Below are positions 44,310-52,948 of a stretch of DNA of 64,000 bases, piece after piece. The DNA comes from Actinomycetes bacterium. Lineage in GTDB: Bacteria > Actinomycetota > Actinomycetes > Mycobacteriales > Mycobacteriaceae. The stretch's first letter is position 1; every line of letters begins with the position of its first letter. Made by a program: the position numbers and the translations under genes. The stretch covers positions 1-64,000 of the forward strand of contig JAEWRC010000051.1 in the NCBI GenBank assembly GCA_023460175.1, in the 5' to 3' direction. The notes under the pieces were generated by a model. The model saw nothing but the letters and a program-made list of their open reading frames with translations. It did no database searches and was not told the origin of the DNA.

Positions 44310-45261
44310 CGTCCTCCCTGTACCACTGAGACTCGCGTGAATGGCTGCTCGGCGCGACTTCGACTTCATCTGGGGGAGTTCCAAGTTCGCCCAATATTGC
44401 CTGTCGGAAGGGATCCGATGCGCCGCTCGGGGATAAGCCGGGGAAGATTCTTCTCAGTCGAATGTGCGACATTGCAACGATTTTCCCAGCCGATGACCTA
44501 CCTTCTTTCGCGAAGTCGTGCCGTAGCGAAACGATGAGGTCCGTTAGCGCTACCGCGCTCGGGTACCAGGCGGCGGCCTGTCGGGCAATCGTCGGTGGTG
44601 CGTCATCGGGAACATCGAGCTGTTCCCGGCGCCGCTGGATACTAGGTTCTCGGGATAAGGCCGGCCAATGTGACCACCGAGCAAAACAGCCGATGGCAGC
44701 ATAGAAGCAGCAACACACGGGGCCGCGGCCCCACCGTCGGATGAGGAGAAGGTGATTGCGGTGCGCGTCTGCGATGTCAGGACACTGGTAGACTGAAAAC
44801 TGTTCGTGTAGAGGGGCTCTCAGTATAGAACTCCCCGTCCACCTCTGATGTCTGGGGCAGATCACCTGTTCATGGCTAGCAAAAACAGTCACTGCTTGAC
44901 TTCGGCTTCGGGTTTGCGCGGCGGCACAGTGGCTGCACGCGGGGCGGGTTCTCGCCCGCTTCGAGACATGGCCGATGAGGTGAGGCCATCGCTCAATTGC
45001 CTGCGGGTATCGGAGTTCTGGAAGTGCCGCGACCAACCCGCGCTCCGTGAACCCGGTTAACTCAACGAGGTCCGCAACAAAGTAGGGTTGTCGGGCGAGC
45101 CGAGGCAACCAGCCGGGTCGTAAGAGATTCTGATCCGTGAGCCGTCGGAGGTAGCTTTTCAGCGTCTCAGATTCCATCTGAGATAGCGGTACCGGCAGCC
45201 GCCGTCTGCTGTACCGGATTCCCTCTGGGGGCGTCAGTGGTAATTCGGAACGGGATGGCAT
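44281..45261 (-). CDS. tniQ: TniQ-family transposition protein
   Basis: 326 residues. It starts with RRLPVPLSQMESETLKSYLRRL, the LxxESLxSxLxRL-type opening of TniQ, and carries zinc ligands ACSHCAAAQT and VICPRHQRW (about 105-140). TniQ proteins link the target-recognition step to the TnsC filament; Tn7 TnsD is a longer relative. This short form lacks a long TnsD-type C-terminal DNA-binding region. The ATG overlaps the tniB stop by one base. Confidence 0.88.
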   Translation of the reverse strand: MPSRSELPLTPPEGIRYSRRRLPVPLSQMESETLKSYLRRLTDQNLLRPGWLPRLARQPYFVADLVELTGFTERGLVAALPELRYPQAIERWPHLIGHVSKRARTRPACSHCAAAQTRSRSQAVTVFASHEQVICPRHQRWTGSSILRAPLHEQFSVYQCPDIADAHRNHLLLIRRWGRGPVCCCFYAAIGCFARWSHWPALSREPSIQRRREQLDVPDDAPPTIARQAAAWYPSAVALTDLIVSLRHDFAKEGRSSAGKIVAMSHIRLRRIFPGLSPSGASDPFRQAILGELGTPPDEVEVAPSSHSRESQWYREDDGGNVKPKS

Positions 45262-46259
45262 TAGCGGGCCACCCCCGGGTCCACGTCGTCGATCGCAATG
45301 GAATCGAGGAGGTCCAACGTGATCGCTTCGGTACCGAAGTCGATGGCGTCGGTAGCGGCATCGATAATCAGATCGCCTAACGATGCGATTGAGCCGCCGG
45401 TGCGGTGGTAGAGGTAGTCCGCATGCCGTTCGAGCATTCCGTGTTCATGCAGGGGGAGAGGAAGAATGCGTTCGAAGGATGCGACGAGCTGCAACCACTC
45501 CTTATGGTCGGCGTCATTCGACAGTGAGTAGTTGCTCAGGTTGATGGGCCGGGTCCGTTTGCGCCACTGCTCTCCGTTCTCGCCGCTGAACAGGGGAGCG
45601 GTCTCCAACGAAATTCCTGCGAAGAGCATTGTTGCGTCGAGGTTCTCAGCGAAAGTCTTGATGTTGTCGGCGACTTCGGCTCCTGCGGCACGATCGGTGT
45701 TGAGGCGTTGGACGTCATCGAGGATGACGAACTTGGTGCCGAGGCTCTTCAGCAGTCGCGCCAGGTCAACGAGTCGCTCGTCGGCATTGCTACCTCGCAG
45801 CTCGCGTGCACCGACGAAGTCGGCGAGGCGCACCCAGAGTTTGTTCGTCGTGGTCGCCGTGGCGATGGTGGTGTAGACGACGGGCAGGAAGGAGAGGTCG
45901 TTCTCCCTGCCACAGGTTCGCCGTATTTCTGCGTCCAATCGCTTGCCGGCGGCCATCACATCGGTGGTTTTTCCGGTCCTGGGTTCCCCGGATACCCGGA
46001 TGCCGGGCCTGGCGACGAACTTCTTCGCTCGTGACCGGCGAAGCAGTCGCCGCGCGTGGTTGAGGATGCGGGTGAGATCCCGGGTGGGAAACACGCGTTC
46101 CTCGTTCAGGTAGTCGATGCGTCGTTCGTTATACGCCGATCGTTCGACGGTGCCGAGAGCCTTGATCTCATCCACACTCAACGAGGGTCGCTGGGAGTCC
46201 GGGGTGGGTTCATAGGTGCAGTACTCGCGCCACTCTTCCCGGGTCGTCGGTGATGCCAA
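45261..46259 (-). CDS. tniB: TnsC/TniB AAA+ transposition regulator
   Basis: 332 residues from TTG 46259, 3 bp after the transposase stop. AAA+ ATPase with Walker A VSGEPRTGKTTDVMAAG (about 89-105) and Walker B FVILDDVQRLN (about 175-185). An N-terminal helix-rich segment precedes the ATPase, as in TniB. It would polymerise on DNA with ATP and license TnsAB at a target chosen through TniQ. Confidence 0.9.
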   Translation of the reverse strand: MASPTTREEWREYCTYEPTPDSQRPSLSVDEIKALGTVERSAYNERRIDYLNEERVFPTRDLTRILNHARRLLRRSRAKKFVARPGIRVSGEPRTGKTTDVMAAGKRLDAEIRRTCGRENDLSFLPVVYTTIATATTTNKLWVRLADFVGARELRGSNADERLVDLARLLKSLGTKFVILDDVQRLNTDRAAGAEVADNIKTFAENLDATMLFAGISLETAPLFSGENGEQWRKRTRPINLSNYSLSNDADHKEWLQLVASFERILPLPLHEHGMLERHADYLYHRTGGSIASLGDLIIDAATDAIDFGTEAITLDLLDSIAIDDVDPGVAR

Positions 46260-46262
46260 GGT

Positions 46263-48326
46263 TCACCACCCTTCCGACAGGCGCATCGGACGCATGGGCT
46301 CAACTGGTCCGACCGTAGGCTGAACAACCGACGCGACCGGAGTGTCGTCGCTTTGTCCAGACACAACGACCTCAGCGGGAGGGCCGCCGCTGAGTTCTTG
46401 CCGCGCGAGGTTGGCGCGCCCGGCCGACGCTTCGGCACGGGAAAGCGGTCGAGGTTTCGGTTCCGATGGGCCGCCGAGCAATTGACGATGAATCTGCTCC
46501 GCGCGCCTGAGCACTTCTTTGTCGGTTGGTTTCTTACACATCTCCCGACGAATCGCTTTCACCATGTCGATCCCGAATGGAATGGTCGCATAGTCGGCCA
46601 GAACCCAGCGGCACTCGATCCAGCCATTGTCTTCGACTTTGCGCTGACCCTCTGAGTCGAAGACTAGAGATTCGTCTCGCACCCAGATTTGCATCAGATT
46701 GGTCGGGTCGTAGCGCACCTCCCACTTGCCATTCTGTTTGGAATTCAATGATTTCGTTCGTCGCATCTGGTGGAAGCGTGGCGACTCGGAGTTGTACACG
46801 AGATTCTCCAAGTTGACGCCATACCGGTTGATACGACGAAACTTGTGTCGTTGCAAAGAGATCCAATCGTCGCGCGTCATCGTCCGCACTGGAGTTGGTG
46901 CCATCTCCGACATCGCTCGATACATGGCATTGGGAGAGAGCTGCATCCGAGGGGTCGCCGTCAGGTGAAGCCCTGAGTGGGGACGGTTCTGATACACCGT
47001 GATGACCCATTCGTCGAGCAGCGCCTGAAGTACAAACAGCGGCCACACCGTGTCCTTCTCGGGGTTTCGGCCCCGGTGGCTGACCGAGCGGCCCTTGTAT
47101 CCCGGGATCCATCGGACAAAGTCGTCGCCGATGGTTTTGAGCAAGCGTTCGATATGAGGCTTGGCCGTGGGCTCGTGCGGAGGTGCGACCCGCGGGTGCA
47201 CCCCCCGAAGTTCGGTTCCTCGTTCGAAGACTGGCGAGACGAAGATCTTGCCACGGTCAACTACGACACCCCGCACATCGATGATGGGTTTGTTTTCGAG
47301 TGCCCTATCGAGATCGATCTGGGGGGATAGCCTGTCCGACAGGTAGCTTCGTGCGACGGTCATATTCTCAATCCAGCCGGGCAACATCTGTTGCGGGATA
47401 CAGGAGTTGGCCCAGAGTTCGATAGCATCCACGGTTTTGCAGGCGTTCGGGCGCAGAATCGCCGCGGTGATGCTCAGTGTCGCGACATCGATGCCGGCAG
47501 CCAAATCGATTCGGCATGGTTGGCCATCGGGCAGTAAGGCCATCGCGTCAAGTGGTGTTGAGTCGAGCTGCACTTCTTCGCCTGGGTACAAGGCGACGAT
47601 CTTCGAGTACGCTCGGTCGGGACTGTTCGCGTGGCTGCGGCGCGCCGTCGCATCACCGGTGGTGTGCTCACCGCGGTCAAGTGCAGCCAGTAAGGCGTAC
47701 ATTGATGACCTGCACGGCACCGGCACGTCGTCGTCACGAAGGCGACGCTCTGCGATTTCGATGATCTGTTTCTTGGTAGGCGTCGACTTGTCCACGTAGA
47801 GCGCCTTCACCATCTCCAGGGTGAGGATCACACGCTCGTGCGCCCCGGACAGACGGACGTGACCCGGCATGCCGCGCTGATCGACACATCCAAGTAGGCC
47901 CGCATTGTTAAAGCGTTGCCACTTCCGCCACATAGTGGTCATGGAGACCTGCCGCCCCAGGGTCCGTAGCTCGGCACGTTTCTCCGAAAGCCGTTCTTGT
48001 ACCGTCACGATCGGGGTACCCGAAGAGGCTTGCCCTTGAGCCGGCTGTTCCAAGGCGTGTTTGATGCCGGAGAGGTGCACATACCAAAACTGAGCATCTC
48101 GTCGCTGCTCTTCGGTGGCGAGGTCGAGCAATCTCTGATCGGCGATACTTGGTCCAGAGGCGTCGGGACCGACGAAGGAATCGTCACAGAGCAACATCGC
48201 TACCGGCAAGGTCAGGTCGCTGCCGTCATCGAGACATTTGAGCCGGAGGGCGATGCCGTCGCTATCACGGATATGCCAGCTCTGACCGCGGAGTTCGATG
48301 ATATCGCCGATATTCAGTTCGATCAC
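46263..48326 (-). CDS. tniA: DDE transposase TniA/TnsB
   Basis: 687 residues from GTG 48326, which overlaps the tnsA stop as GTGA. Helix-turn-helix-like N terminus (SMTTMWRKWQRFNNAGLLG), then the RNase H-like catalytic core: first Asp in EVQLDSTPLDAM (about 252), second in RGVVVDRGKIF (about 357), Glu in KPHIERLLKTIG (about 397). A C-terminal Mu-type barrel and basic tail follow. It binds the end repeats and joins 3' ends to target with 5-bp stagger, consistent with the observed duplication. Confidence 0.92.
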   Translation of the reverse strand: MIELNIGDIIELRGQSWHIRDSDGIALRLKCLDDGSDLTLPVAMLLCDDSFVGPDASGPSIADQRLLDLATEEQRRDAQFWYVHLSGIKHALEQPAQGQASSGTPIVTVQERLSEKRAELRTLGRQVSMTTMWRKWQRFNNAGLLGCVDQRGMPGHVRLSGAHERVILTLEMVKALYVDKSTPTKKQIIEIAERRLRDDDVPVPCRSSMYALLAALDRGEHTTGDATARRSHANSPDRAYSKIVALYPGEEVQLDSTPLDAMALLPDGQPCRIDLAAGIDVATLSITAAILRPNACKTVDAIELWANSCIPQQMLPGWIENMTVARSYLSDRLSPQIDLDRALENKPIIDVRGVVVDRGKIFVSPVFERGTELRGVHPRVAPPHEPTAKPHIERLLKTIGDDFVRWIPGYKGRSVSHRGRNPEKDTVWPLFVLQALLDEWVITVYQNRPHSGLHLTATPRMQLSPNAMYRAMSEMAPTPVRTMTRDDWISLQRHKFRRINRYGVNLENLVYNSESPRFHQMRRTKSLNSKQNGKWEVRYDPTNLMQIWVRDESLVFDSEGQRKVEDNGWIECRWVLADYATIPFGIDMVKAIRREMCKKPTDKEVLRRAEQIHRQLLGGPSEPKPRPLSRAEASAGRANLARQELSGGPPAEVVVSGQSDDTPVASVVQPTVGPVEPMRPMRLSEGW

Positions 48327-49105
48327 GACGTGATCACCGTGGCCCAGGTCAGCGGGCGGGCCAAGTCGACGTGAATCTCTCCGTTCCAGATCATATGGTA
48401 CGTGCTGCAAATGAGGTGACTGCCGTCCAGTTCTGTTTCACCGGAGGTGATGTCAATCAGCTCGCCGAATTGCACACCATTGCGCCCTGATCGCTTCACG
48501 TAGGTAGCGATTGCGGTTCGTGCTGCTGTTGACGGCGCGAACCGTGGATGGTGGTAGGCGCACAGCAGCCGCAGATTGCGTTCTTCCGTGGAGTCGATCG
48601 TGGTGAATTCTTCGTATTCCCAGCTTAAATCGAGACATACGTCGCGGGTGCGTTGATGCTGGAGCCGATCCTTCTCGCGGACACGATCTGCTGGCTTGAC
48701 GTCGATAACGAGAGCCGATCCGTCGCGTCGTCGGATGAAGAAGTCCGGAGCGTGCCGTTGGTAGGTCTGTCCCTTTGGCCACAGAAGCCAAAACGGGTTG
48801 GAGCTGACCGCGGTTGCGTCGCCGCGAAAGTCGACCGCCATCAGGGCGGTCATCTCGAACCGTGACTCGAAACTGACGTGGCCTTGTGATCGCGAGAACC
48901 AGTACTTGCCTTGATGGGAGCGGCGACCACGGTATGCCGGGAAACTCCGGATCGGCCTGCATAGCTCAAATGGCACGCGCGAAACCTCAGGTGTGAGACG
49001 GGTTCGCACCCGCTGCCCGGTCTTCGGATCCTCGTAAAGAACCATCGTGTACGGCGCGTCATTGACGGGCAGCGTCCCTGCTGTGGGGACCGGCGGCGCG
49101 GTCAT
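48323..49105 (-). CDS. tnsA: TnsA endonuclease
   Basis: 260 residues. Restriction-endonuclease-like TnsA with SFESRFEMTALMAVDF (Glu near 80), HAPDFFIRRRDGS (Asp near 121) and ALVIDVKPADR (Lys near 136), the E-D-K site that cuts the 5' ends of Tn7. The C-terminal part (ITSGETELDG and the tail) resembles the TnsC-binding domain. Its presence means the element can excise cleanly rather than only form cointegrates. ATG 49105 has GGAGG upstream. First gene of the transposition operon. Confidence 0.9.
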   Translation of the reverse strand: MTAPPVPTAGTLPVNDAPYTMVLYEDPKTGQRVRTRLTPEVSRVPFELCRPIRSFPAYRGRRSHQGKYWFSRSQGHVSFESRFEMTALMAVDFRGDATAVSSNPFWLLWPKGQTYQRHAPDFFIRRRDGSALVIDVKPADRVREKDRLQHQRTRDVCLDLSWEYEEFTTIDSTEERNLRLLCAYHHPRFAPSTAARTAIATYVKRSGRNGVQFGELIDITSGETELDGSHLICSTYHMIWNGEIHVDLARPLTWATVITS

Positions 49106-49918
49106 GCCGGCCTCCGCCGGCTGTCAGGACCTGCAACTCTCCATAGGATCGGAGGCCAGGATGCGAAGCGGGGGTTGACATCCTGCCCAAAGCACGCTGA
49201 AATAGCCATGTCTCCCTCTCAAGGGTGAAGTGAGTAACGAGCGGCGCAGTGCCGCACCGAAGAAGCCGGGGTACCAGCCCGGCTTTTTCAGCGTCTGGGG
49301 GGCTTGCGTTGCGATGCCCCATTAGCCGGTCAAACTAGCTCTCCTGGGCGGGTATCACCTCCTGTAGACCTGACCGTTCGACTGCCTCCGATGAGCGCAC
49401 ACGTCAGGTTGGATGCGTTGGAGCAGATAGAAGTGCCTGCTCCATGATCGGATTGGCAACTTAAGTTGAGCACAAATCGACAGATCCGCACAAGGGTGGC
49501 AGCAACAATCACCCACAAGCCGCTTTGCCGGAAAAGGCCTGGCCTATCCTCCGCCTTCGGGTGAGCCGACCTTGAGGACCAAAGTCGACGGACGGATGGC
49601 TCTTGTTGATCGCGATGCCGATGTATTCGATTGCCAGACACGAGATTCAAGAATAACTAGAGGTCACGCCCTAAAGGTGTGTCCGCAAACGCATTGATGC
49701 AAGTCGTCGAGGAGTACTCGGGTTGTTGCCTATAGACAACCACCGCGCCATGTCTTCAGCTAGCAAATTCGATGCGCGCGGGACTCTCCGTGAACTCTTC
49801 GCATTCGGACAAGCCAGCAGCCGCGGTTTGCTGGCAGATGTCTCAGGGGCCAGCCTTGCGTTACATCGAGATCTGATTTCGCCCGAGGCCTGTCGGTGCG
49901 CCGGGCTATCTTGATCCG
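49106..49918. other. Intergenic region between tnsA and the right-arm gene
   Basis: About 810 bp without a convincing protein gene. It must contain the leftward tnsA promoter. It also holds a rightward promoter-like pair and two hairpins (candidate small RNA, below). A 54-codon frame starting at ATG 49750 lacks a ribosome site and family-like content. Confidence 0.5.
49209..49288 (+). ncRNA. Candidate small RNA with intrinsic terminator
   Basis: A TTGACA at 49175-49180 is followed after 17 bp by TGAAAT (49198-49203), a plausible sigma-70-type promoter. About 80 bp later a hairpin AAGCCGGG/CCCGGCTT with 7-base loop (49263-49285) runs into TTTTT, a strong intrinsic terminator. A smaller hairpin GCGGC/GCCGC lies just before it. 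No open frame with a ribosome site fits between, so a short structured RNA is the simplest reading. A leader or terminator remnant of a lost gene is the alternative. Confidence 0.35.
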
Positions 49919-50977
49919 ATGCGCTGGTTTGCCCGCCCTGATAATCGCTCGCTGGAGCTGACGGTCGCCCCGCGGCTCGCATCGTGGAACAAGGCTGAAG
50001 ATCCAGATCAGAACCGACTGCAGGAGTATCTCGACGATACGGAGGCTTTGATCGCTGGCGCACGGATCAGGGGCCCGTGGGCGCTGCGCCTCGACGTCGG
50101 TTTACCGAGTTCACGAGACCTGCTCGATGCCAGCGACCTGGATAACTACGCGTATCCGCTCGCATCGCGCCTGCGCGATGTCGACTTGGTGTCGGTGTGG
50201 TGCACGAAGCGCCATAGCGAACAGTCGTCTGTGCGGATCTGTGCCGCCCGAGAAGTTCCTGCGCCCACCCCCGCCGGTGTGGTCGTCGCGACCACTGCGG
50301 CTTCTTCCTCGACCGTTGCCTACAAGGAGGCTATCCACGCCGCCGTCTCTTGCGCCGCCGTGCTACCGGATGGACCGGTTCGGCTCGAACTATCCTTCGT
50401 GGTCGGCCCACGCCGCAATTGGCTGAACCTGTGGAAGCAGACGATCGACGCGCTCGACCCCCTACTGGGTCGTACCCGGTCAGATCGGGCATGGCATCCC
50501 CGCGATGGCCGAATCACCGAACTCGGCCTGCACTGCACCGTGGACCAATTCGCCGGCAACCAGGTTGCGGTGGGCATCTACGCCTCGGCCGAATCCGCCA
50601 GTGGCAGCGAGGACAGCTCGCTCGACGTCCCACACAGACCGGTTGGCGAGGTCGTCGACGTCGAGCCAGCCGATGCACTCGCCGGGGCGGATCAACGCAG
50701 CCGCGCGCACGAGTTCCGGGACAACGACGCTGGCTATCTTGCTTGGCTCGCCGCCAACCCCGAAGGCTTCGTCGTGAACATCGCCCGTAACTACAGCGTG
50801 TCCACCGCGCGAGTGCATCACGCCACGTGCCGCACCATCAGCGGTCAGAATCCACGCAACGGGCCATGGACCGGTGCCTACGTCAAGGTGTGCGCCATTC
50901 AGTTAGCGGACGCCGAAGAGTGGGCCGCAAACACCGTGCGCAAGCCCATCCTGCCGTGCGGGACTTGCCGGCCCTGA
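49919..50977 (+). CDS. Unknown protein, possible RusA-like N-terminal part
   Basis: 352 residues from ATG 49919; TATCTT 9 bp upstream and no ribosome site suggest a leaderless transcript. The first half contains DLDNYAYPLASRL and later LWKQTIDALDPLLG with HPRDGRITELGLH, an Asp-rich layout reminiscent of RusA-type Holliday-junction resolvases; this is a weak resemblance. The C-terminal ~70 residues have AWLAANPEGFVVNIARNYS and HHATCRTISG, a module I associate with varied actinobacterial proteins of unknown role. It lies in the right arm of the transposon. Confidence 0.55.
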   Translation: MRWFARPDNRSLELTVAPRLASWNKAEDPDQNRLQEYLDDTEALIAGARIRGPWALRLDVGLPSSRDLLDASDLDNYAYPLASRLRDVDLVSVWCTKRHSEQSSVRICAAREVPAPTPAGVVVATTAASSSTVAYKEAIHAAVSCAAVLPDGPVRLELSFVVGPRRNWLNLWKQTIDALDPLLGRTRSDRAWHPRDGRITELGLHCTVDQFAGNQVAVGIYASAESASGSEDSSLDVPHRPVGEVVDVEPADALAGADQRSRAHEFRDNDAGYLAWLAANPEGFVVNIARNYSVSTARVHHATCRTISGQNPRNGPWTGAYVKVCAIQLADAEEWAANTVRKPILPCGTCRP

Positions 50978-51008
50978 TGCGTGTGACCGCCGCGGAGCGC
51001 ACGGGGGC

Positions 51009-51320
51009 TCATCTGAGCTCGTCGGTCTGGGGCGCAGAACGACCCCGCGCGGCCATTCGCTCGACTCTTGTTGATGCGCTGTTGAATTCGGACGCAAGCT
51101 GGGCGTAGCCAGCAGCCAGGATTTGTTCGTGCATAGCCTCGGCGCCTACCCGAAGCAGAATTCGCAGTACAGCGGCATCCGAGCTGATGTCGCCCGAGGC
51201 ATAGTCATGGTGGTGCGCCCACTGTCGCAGCACCTCGAAAGCTGGCGAGCCCCGATGGAGGAAGGGAGCGATCATCGCTTCGTCTGCGTCGCGGAGAATC
51301 AGGCTCACTCGCTTACTCAT
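51009..51320 (-). CDS. Small protein downstream of the tyrosine recombinase
   Basis: 103 residues from ATG 51320 with GAAGG upstream. The start MSKRVSLILRDADEAMI looks like a ribbon-helix-helix-type strand, followed by helices (DAAVLRILLRVGAEAMHEQI). It could be a small DNA-binding regulator or excision-type partner, 45 bp after the recombinase on the same strand. No family assigned. Confidence 0.5.
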   Translation of the reverse strand: MSKRVSLILRDADEAMIAPFLHRGSPAFEVLRQWAHHHDYASGDISSDAAVLRILLRVGAEAMHEQILAAGYAQLASEFNSASTRVERMAARGRSAPQTDELR

Positions 51321-51365
51321 TGCGGGGCCTTCATTCGTCGTTGGGTCAAATGGGTCGCTTCGTTC

Positions 51366-52496
51366 TCAGCTCGTCCCATCGTCCTCCCTTTGTTCGGTCA
51401 GTAGGGAATAAAGCTGATTTTGCGCTGCGGCACTTCGTGTTTCAATCCCCGCCGCCGTAACGTAGCGCTGCGATGTCGTCATCGACTCATGTCCGAGGAG
51501 TTTCATCAATGTGTAGACGCTGACATTCGAGGTCGCGAGTTCAGTTGCATAAGTGTGGCGAAGGCCGTGCACCAGGGCGCCGGGTACGGGGCGCGCTTCA
51601 GGTCCTGCGCGTTTGAACGCGCGCTTGATACGTGACTGTAGAGTGCCACGCGTCATCCGTTCACCGTCCCGACCGACGAATAGCGGGGCAGAATGTGGCC
51701 AGCCCGACAATGGCGTACTCTTCGGCGACGATGTGCGCTTCTTGCCCTGAGGAAACCGTCCGGCACGACTATCCATATACGTACCGATCACCTCCAGCAG
51801 GGCTGCCTCGATGGGGACGTTGCGTTCCTTGCCGCCTTTGCCTTTCACATTTATCACTGCGGAGCCGTCGTCGAGCGTGCGTATGTCGCCAACATCGACC
51901 AGGCGCAGTTCTTCAGCCCGCAGTCCCGCGAGGAGTGCAGTGAGGACTATCGCAAGATCCCTTTCTTTCCAATCTGTTCGGCGAGCATCGGATTCCTGCG
52001 TGACAGCAGAGAGCAGGGCTTCAACCGCAGTTCGGGGGAGCGCTTTCGGCAGCGGCTTCTTCAGCTTCGGACGCCCAACGAGCTGCATGGGGTTGGCTGC
52101 CAACAGTTCGTTGGTATAGAGGAAGGTGCACAACACATTCCACGTGGACCAGCAGCGTCGGATCGATGCCGCCTCGTGGTCGGCGGCAAACGCTGCGAAC
52201 GCAGTACGCATCGAATCGCGAGTTATGTCAGCTGGACTGAGCCGGGCTGGCGCCCCGCCTGTGAGTAGATTGGCAATGGCGATGAAGTCGCGGCGATAGG
52301 CCTTCATCGTGTGCGCCGAGGGTTTACTGGCCTGCCGGTGGTCCAGGAACTGCTGGAACCAATGGGGGATCTCATCGGCGAACGGCGGCACGGAGGCAGC
52401 TTCAACGGCGCCTTCGGCGACGGAGTAGCCAGGATCGGTCTCGTTCGGCACAGCAGCAGCCTGGCAGACAAACGATGGATAATCAACATTATCCAT
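51366..52496 (-). CDS. Tyrosine recombinase inside the transposon right arm
   Basis: 376 residues from ATG 52496 (a TTG at 52520 is possible). The N-terminal SAM-like core-binding domain (HWFQQFLDHRQASKPSAHTMKAYRRD) is followed by the catalytic domain with Arg I in LLAGLRAEELRLVDV, HxxR in HGLRHTYATELA and Tyr in LGHESMTTSQRYVTAAG; all key residues are present. The coding start overlaps a 9-bp inverted repeat (52475-52496, spacer CAAC). It could resolve cointegrates or be a remnant of another integrative element. It lies between tnsA and the right end. Confidence 0.88.
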   Translation of the reverse strand: MDNVDYPSFVCQAAAVPNETDPGYSVAEGAVEAASVPPFADEIPHWFQQFLDHRQASKPSAHTMKAYRRDFIAIANLLTGGAPARLSPADITRDSMRTAFAAFAADHEAASIRRCWSTWNVLCTFLYTNELLAANPMQLVGRPKLKKPLPKALPRTAVEALLSAVTQESDARRTDWKERDLAIVLTALLAGLRAEELRLVDVGDIRTLDDGSAVINVKGKGGKERNVPIEAALLEVIGTYMDSRAGRFPQGKKRTSSPKSTPLSGWPHSAPLFVGRDGERMTRGTLQSRIKRAFKRAGPEARPVPGALVHGLRHTYATELATSNVSVYTLMKLLGHESMTTSQRYVTAAGIETRSAAAQNQLYSLLTEQREDDGTS

Positions 52497-52617
52497 ATTA
52501 TTGGGTCTACGCGGCTGCAACCTGCGTGAACAGAGGTCGCTGCATCACCGCCATACCGTCACAGTGACGAATTAAATGGTTCACGCCGCGGACCTCGAAG
52601 GCGCGGAGTGTCCGCCG

Positions 52618-52827
52618 CTGTCAGGTAGTTCTGGACTATCGATCGTCCTGTCCGGCGCTGTCAGATAGTCATGGATTCGGAGTCAGCGCGATGGTTACGC
52701 CGGCCGAAGATCCGCGGGTGCATGGGCGGGGACCTGGGCGGATGTCACTGTCAGATAGTTCTGGAACGGAGGGCGAGAGATCGGACAGCTACCAGGTTTT
52801 CCCGGATTACTCCCAACTAGTTCCGGA
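52618..52827. repeat. Four TnsB-like binding repeats at the right end
   Basis: Four same-direction copies of about 18 bp: CTGTCAGGTAGTTCTGGA at 52618, CTGTCAGATAGTCATGGA at 52658, CTGTCAGATAGTTCTGGA at 52748 and the degenerate CTCCCAACTAGTTCCGGA at 52810, the last ending 7 bp from the transposon terminus. The same unit occurs inverted at the left end (21026-21043). Multiple spaced end repeats bound by TnsB are characteristic of Tn7-like ends. Confidence 0.85.
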
Positions 52828-52834
52828 TCGGACA
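52810..52834 (-). repeat. Right terminal inverted repeat
   Basis: Read inward on the minus strand it begins TGTCCGATCCGGAACTA, identical to the left end for 17 bp, then diverges (22 of 25 shared). The terminal ACA is at 52832-52834. Confidence 0.9.
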
Positions 52835-52839
52835 GGAAC
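52835..52839. repeat. Right 5-bp target-site duplication (GGAAC)
   Basis: GGAAC directly follows the ACA terminus, matching the five bases left of the other end. Confidence 0.85.
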
Positions 52840-52948
52840 GAACGGATCCGGACAGCCGGCCAAATCGTCCCAGCTCCCCGTTGTACCGATAAGCTACATT
52901 ATGTCAACTAAACTGCACCTAATTACGCTCAAGCCCAACGGTTTTCAT

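Larger units (their letters stand above)
21019..52834. mobile_element. Complete Tn7-like transposon carrying DISARM, Gabija and other cargo
   Basis: A 31,816-bp element bounded by TGT...ACA ends whose outer 17 bp (TGTCCGATCCGGAACTA) are identical in inverted orientation, with 22 of 25 outer bases shared, and flanked by the 5-bp repeat GGAAC on both sides. It encodes TnsA, a TnsB/TniA DDE transposase, a TnsC/TniB AAA+ ATPase and TniQ, all reading leftward from 49,105. TnsA plus TnsB indicates cut-and-paste movement. No tnsD or tnsE homologue is recognised and the insertion is not beside glmS or a tRNA, so target choice is unknown. Cargo, left to right: Zn-ribbon/membrane pair, gajB-gajA, DUF3800 and HExxH-HicA genes, drmD-MI-A-B-C. 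The right arm carries a tyrosine recombinase and multiple transposase-site-like repeats. Confidence 0.93.

Noticed and set aside
49059..50063. Several 60-130 codon frames between tnsA and the right-arm gene
   Set aside because: They overlap real genes or promoters, lack ribosome sites and show no domain-like pattern.
51366..52496. Island defined by the tyrosine recombinase integrating at a tRNA gene
   Set aside because: No tRNA gene or att-like direct repeat is visible; the Tn7-like ends explain the boundaries.
21019..52834. CRISPR array or Cas gene that would make this an RNA-guided transposon
   Set aside because: No regularly spaced repeats and no Cas protein motifs were found anywhere in the element.
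52840..52854. Alternative right terminus at ACGGATCCGGACAG beyond the chosen end
   Set aside because: It resembles the inner part of the terminal repeat but matches the left end less well and is not flanked by a direct repeat equal to the left flank.
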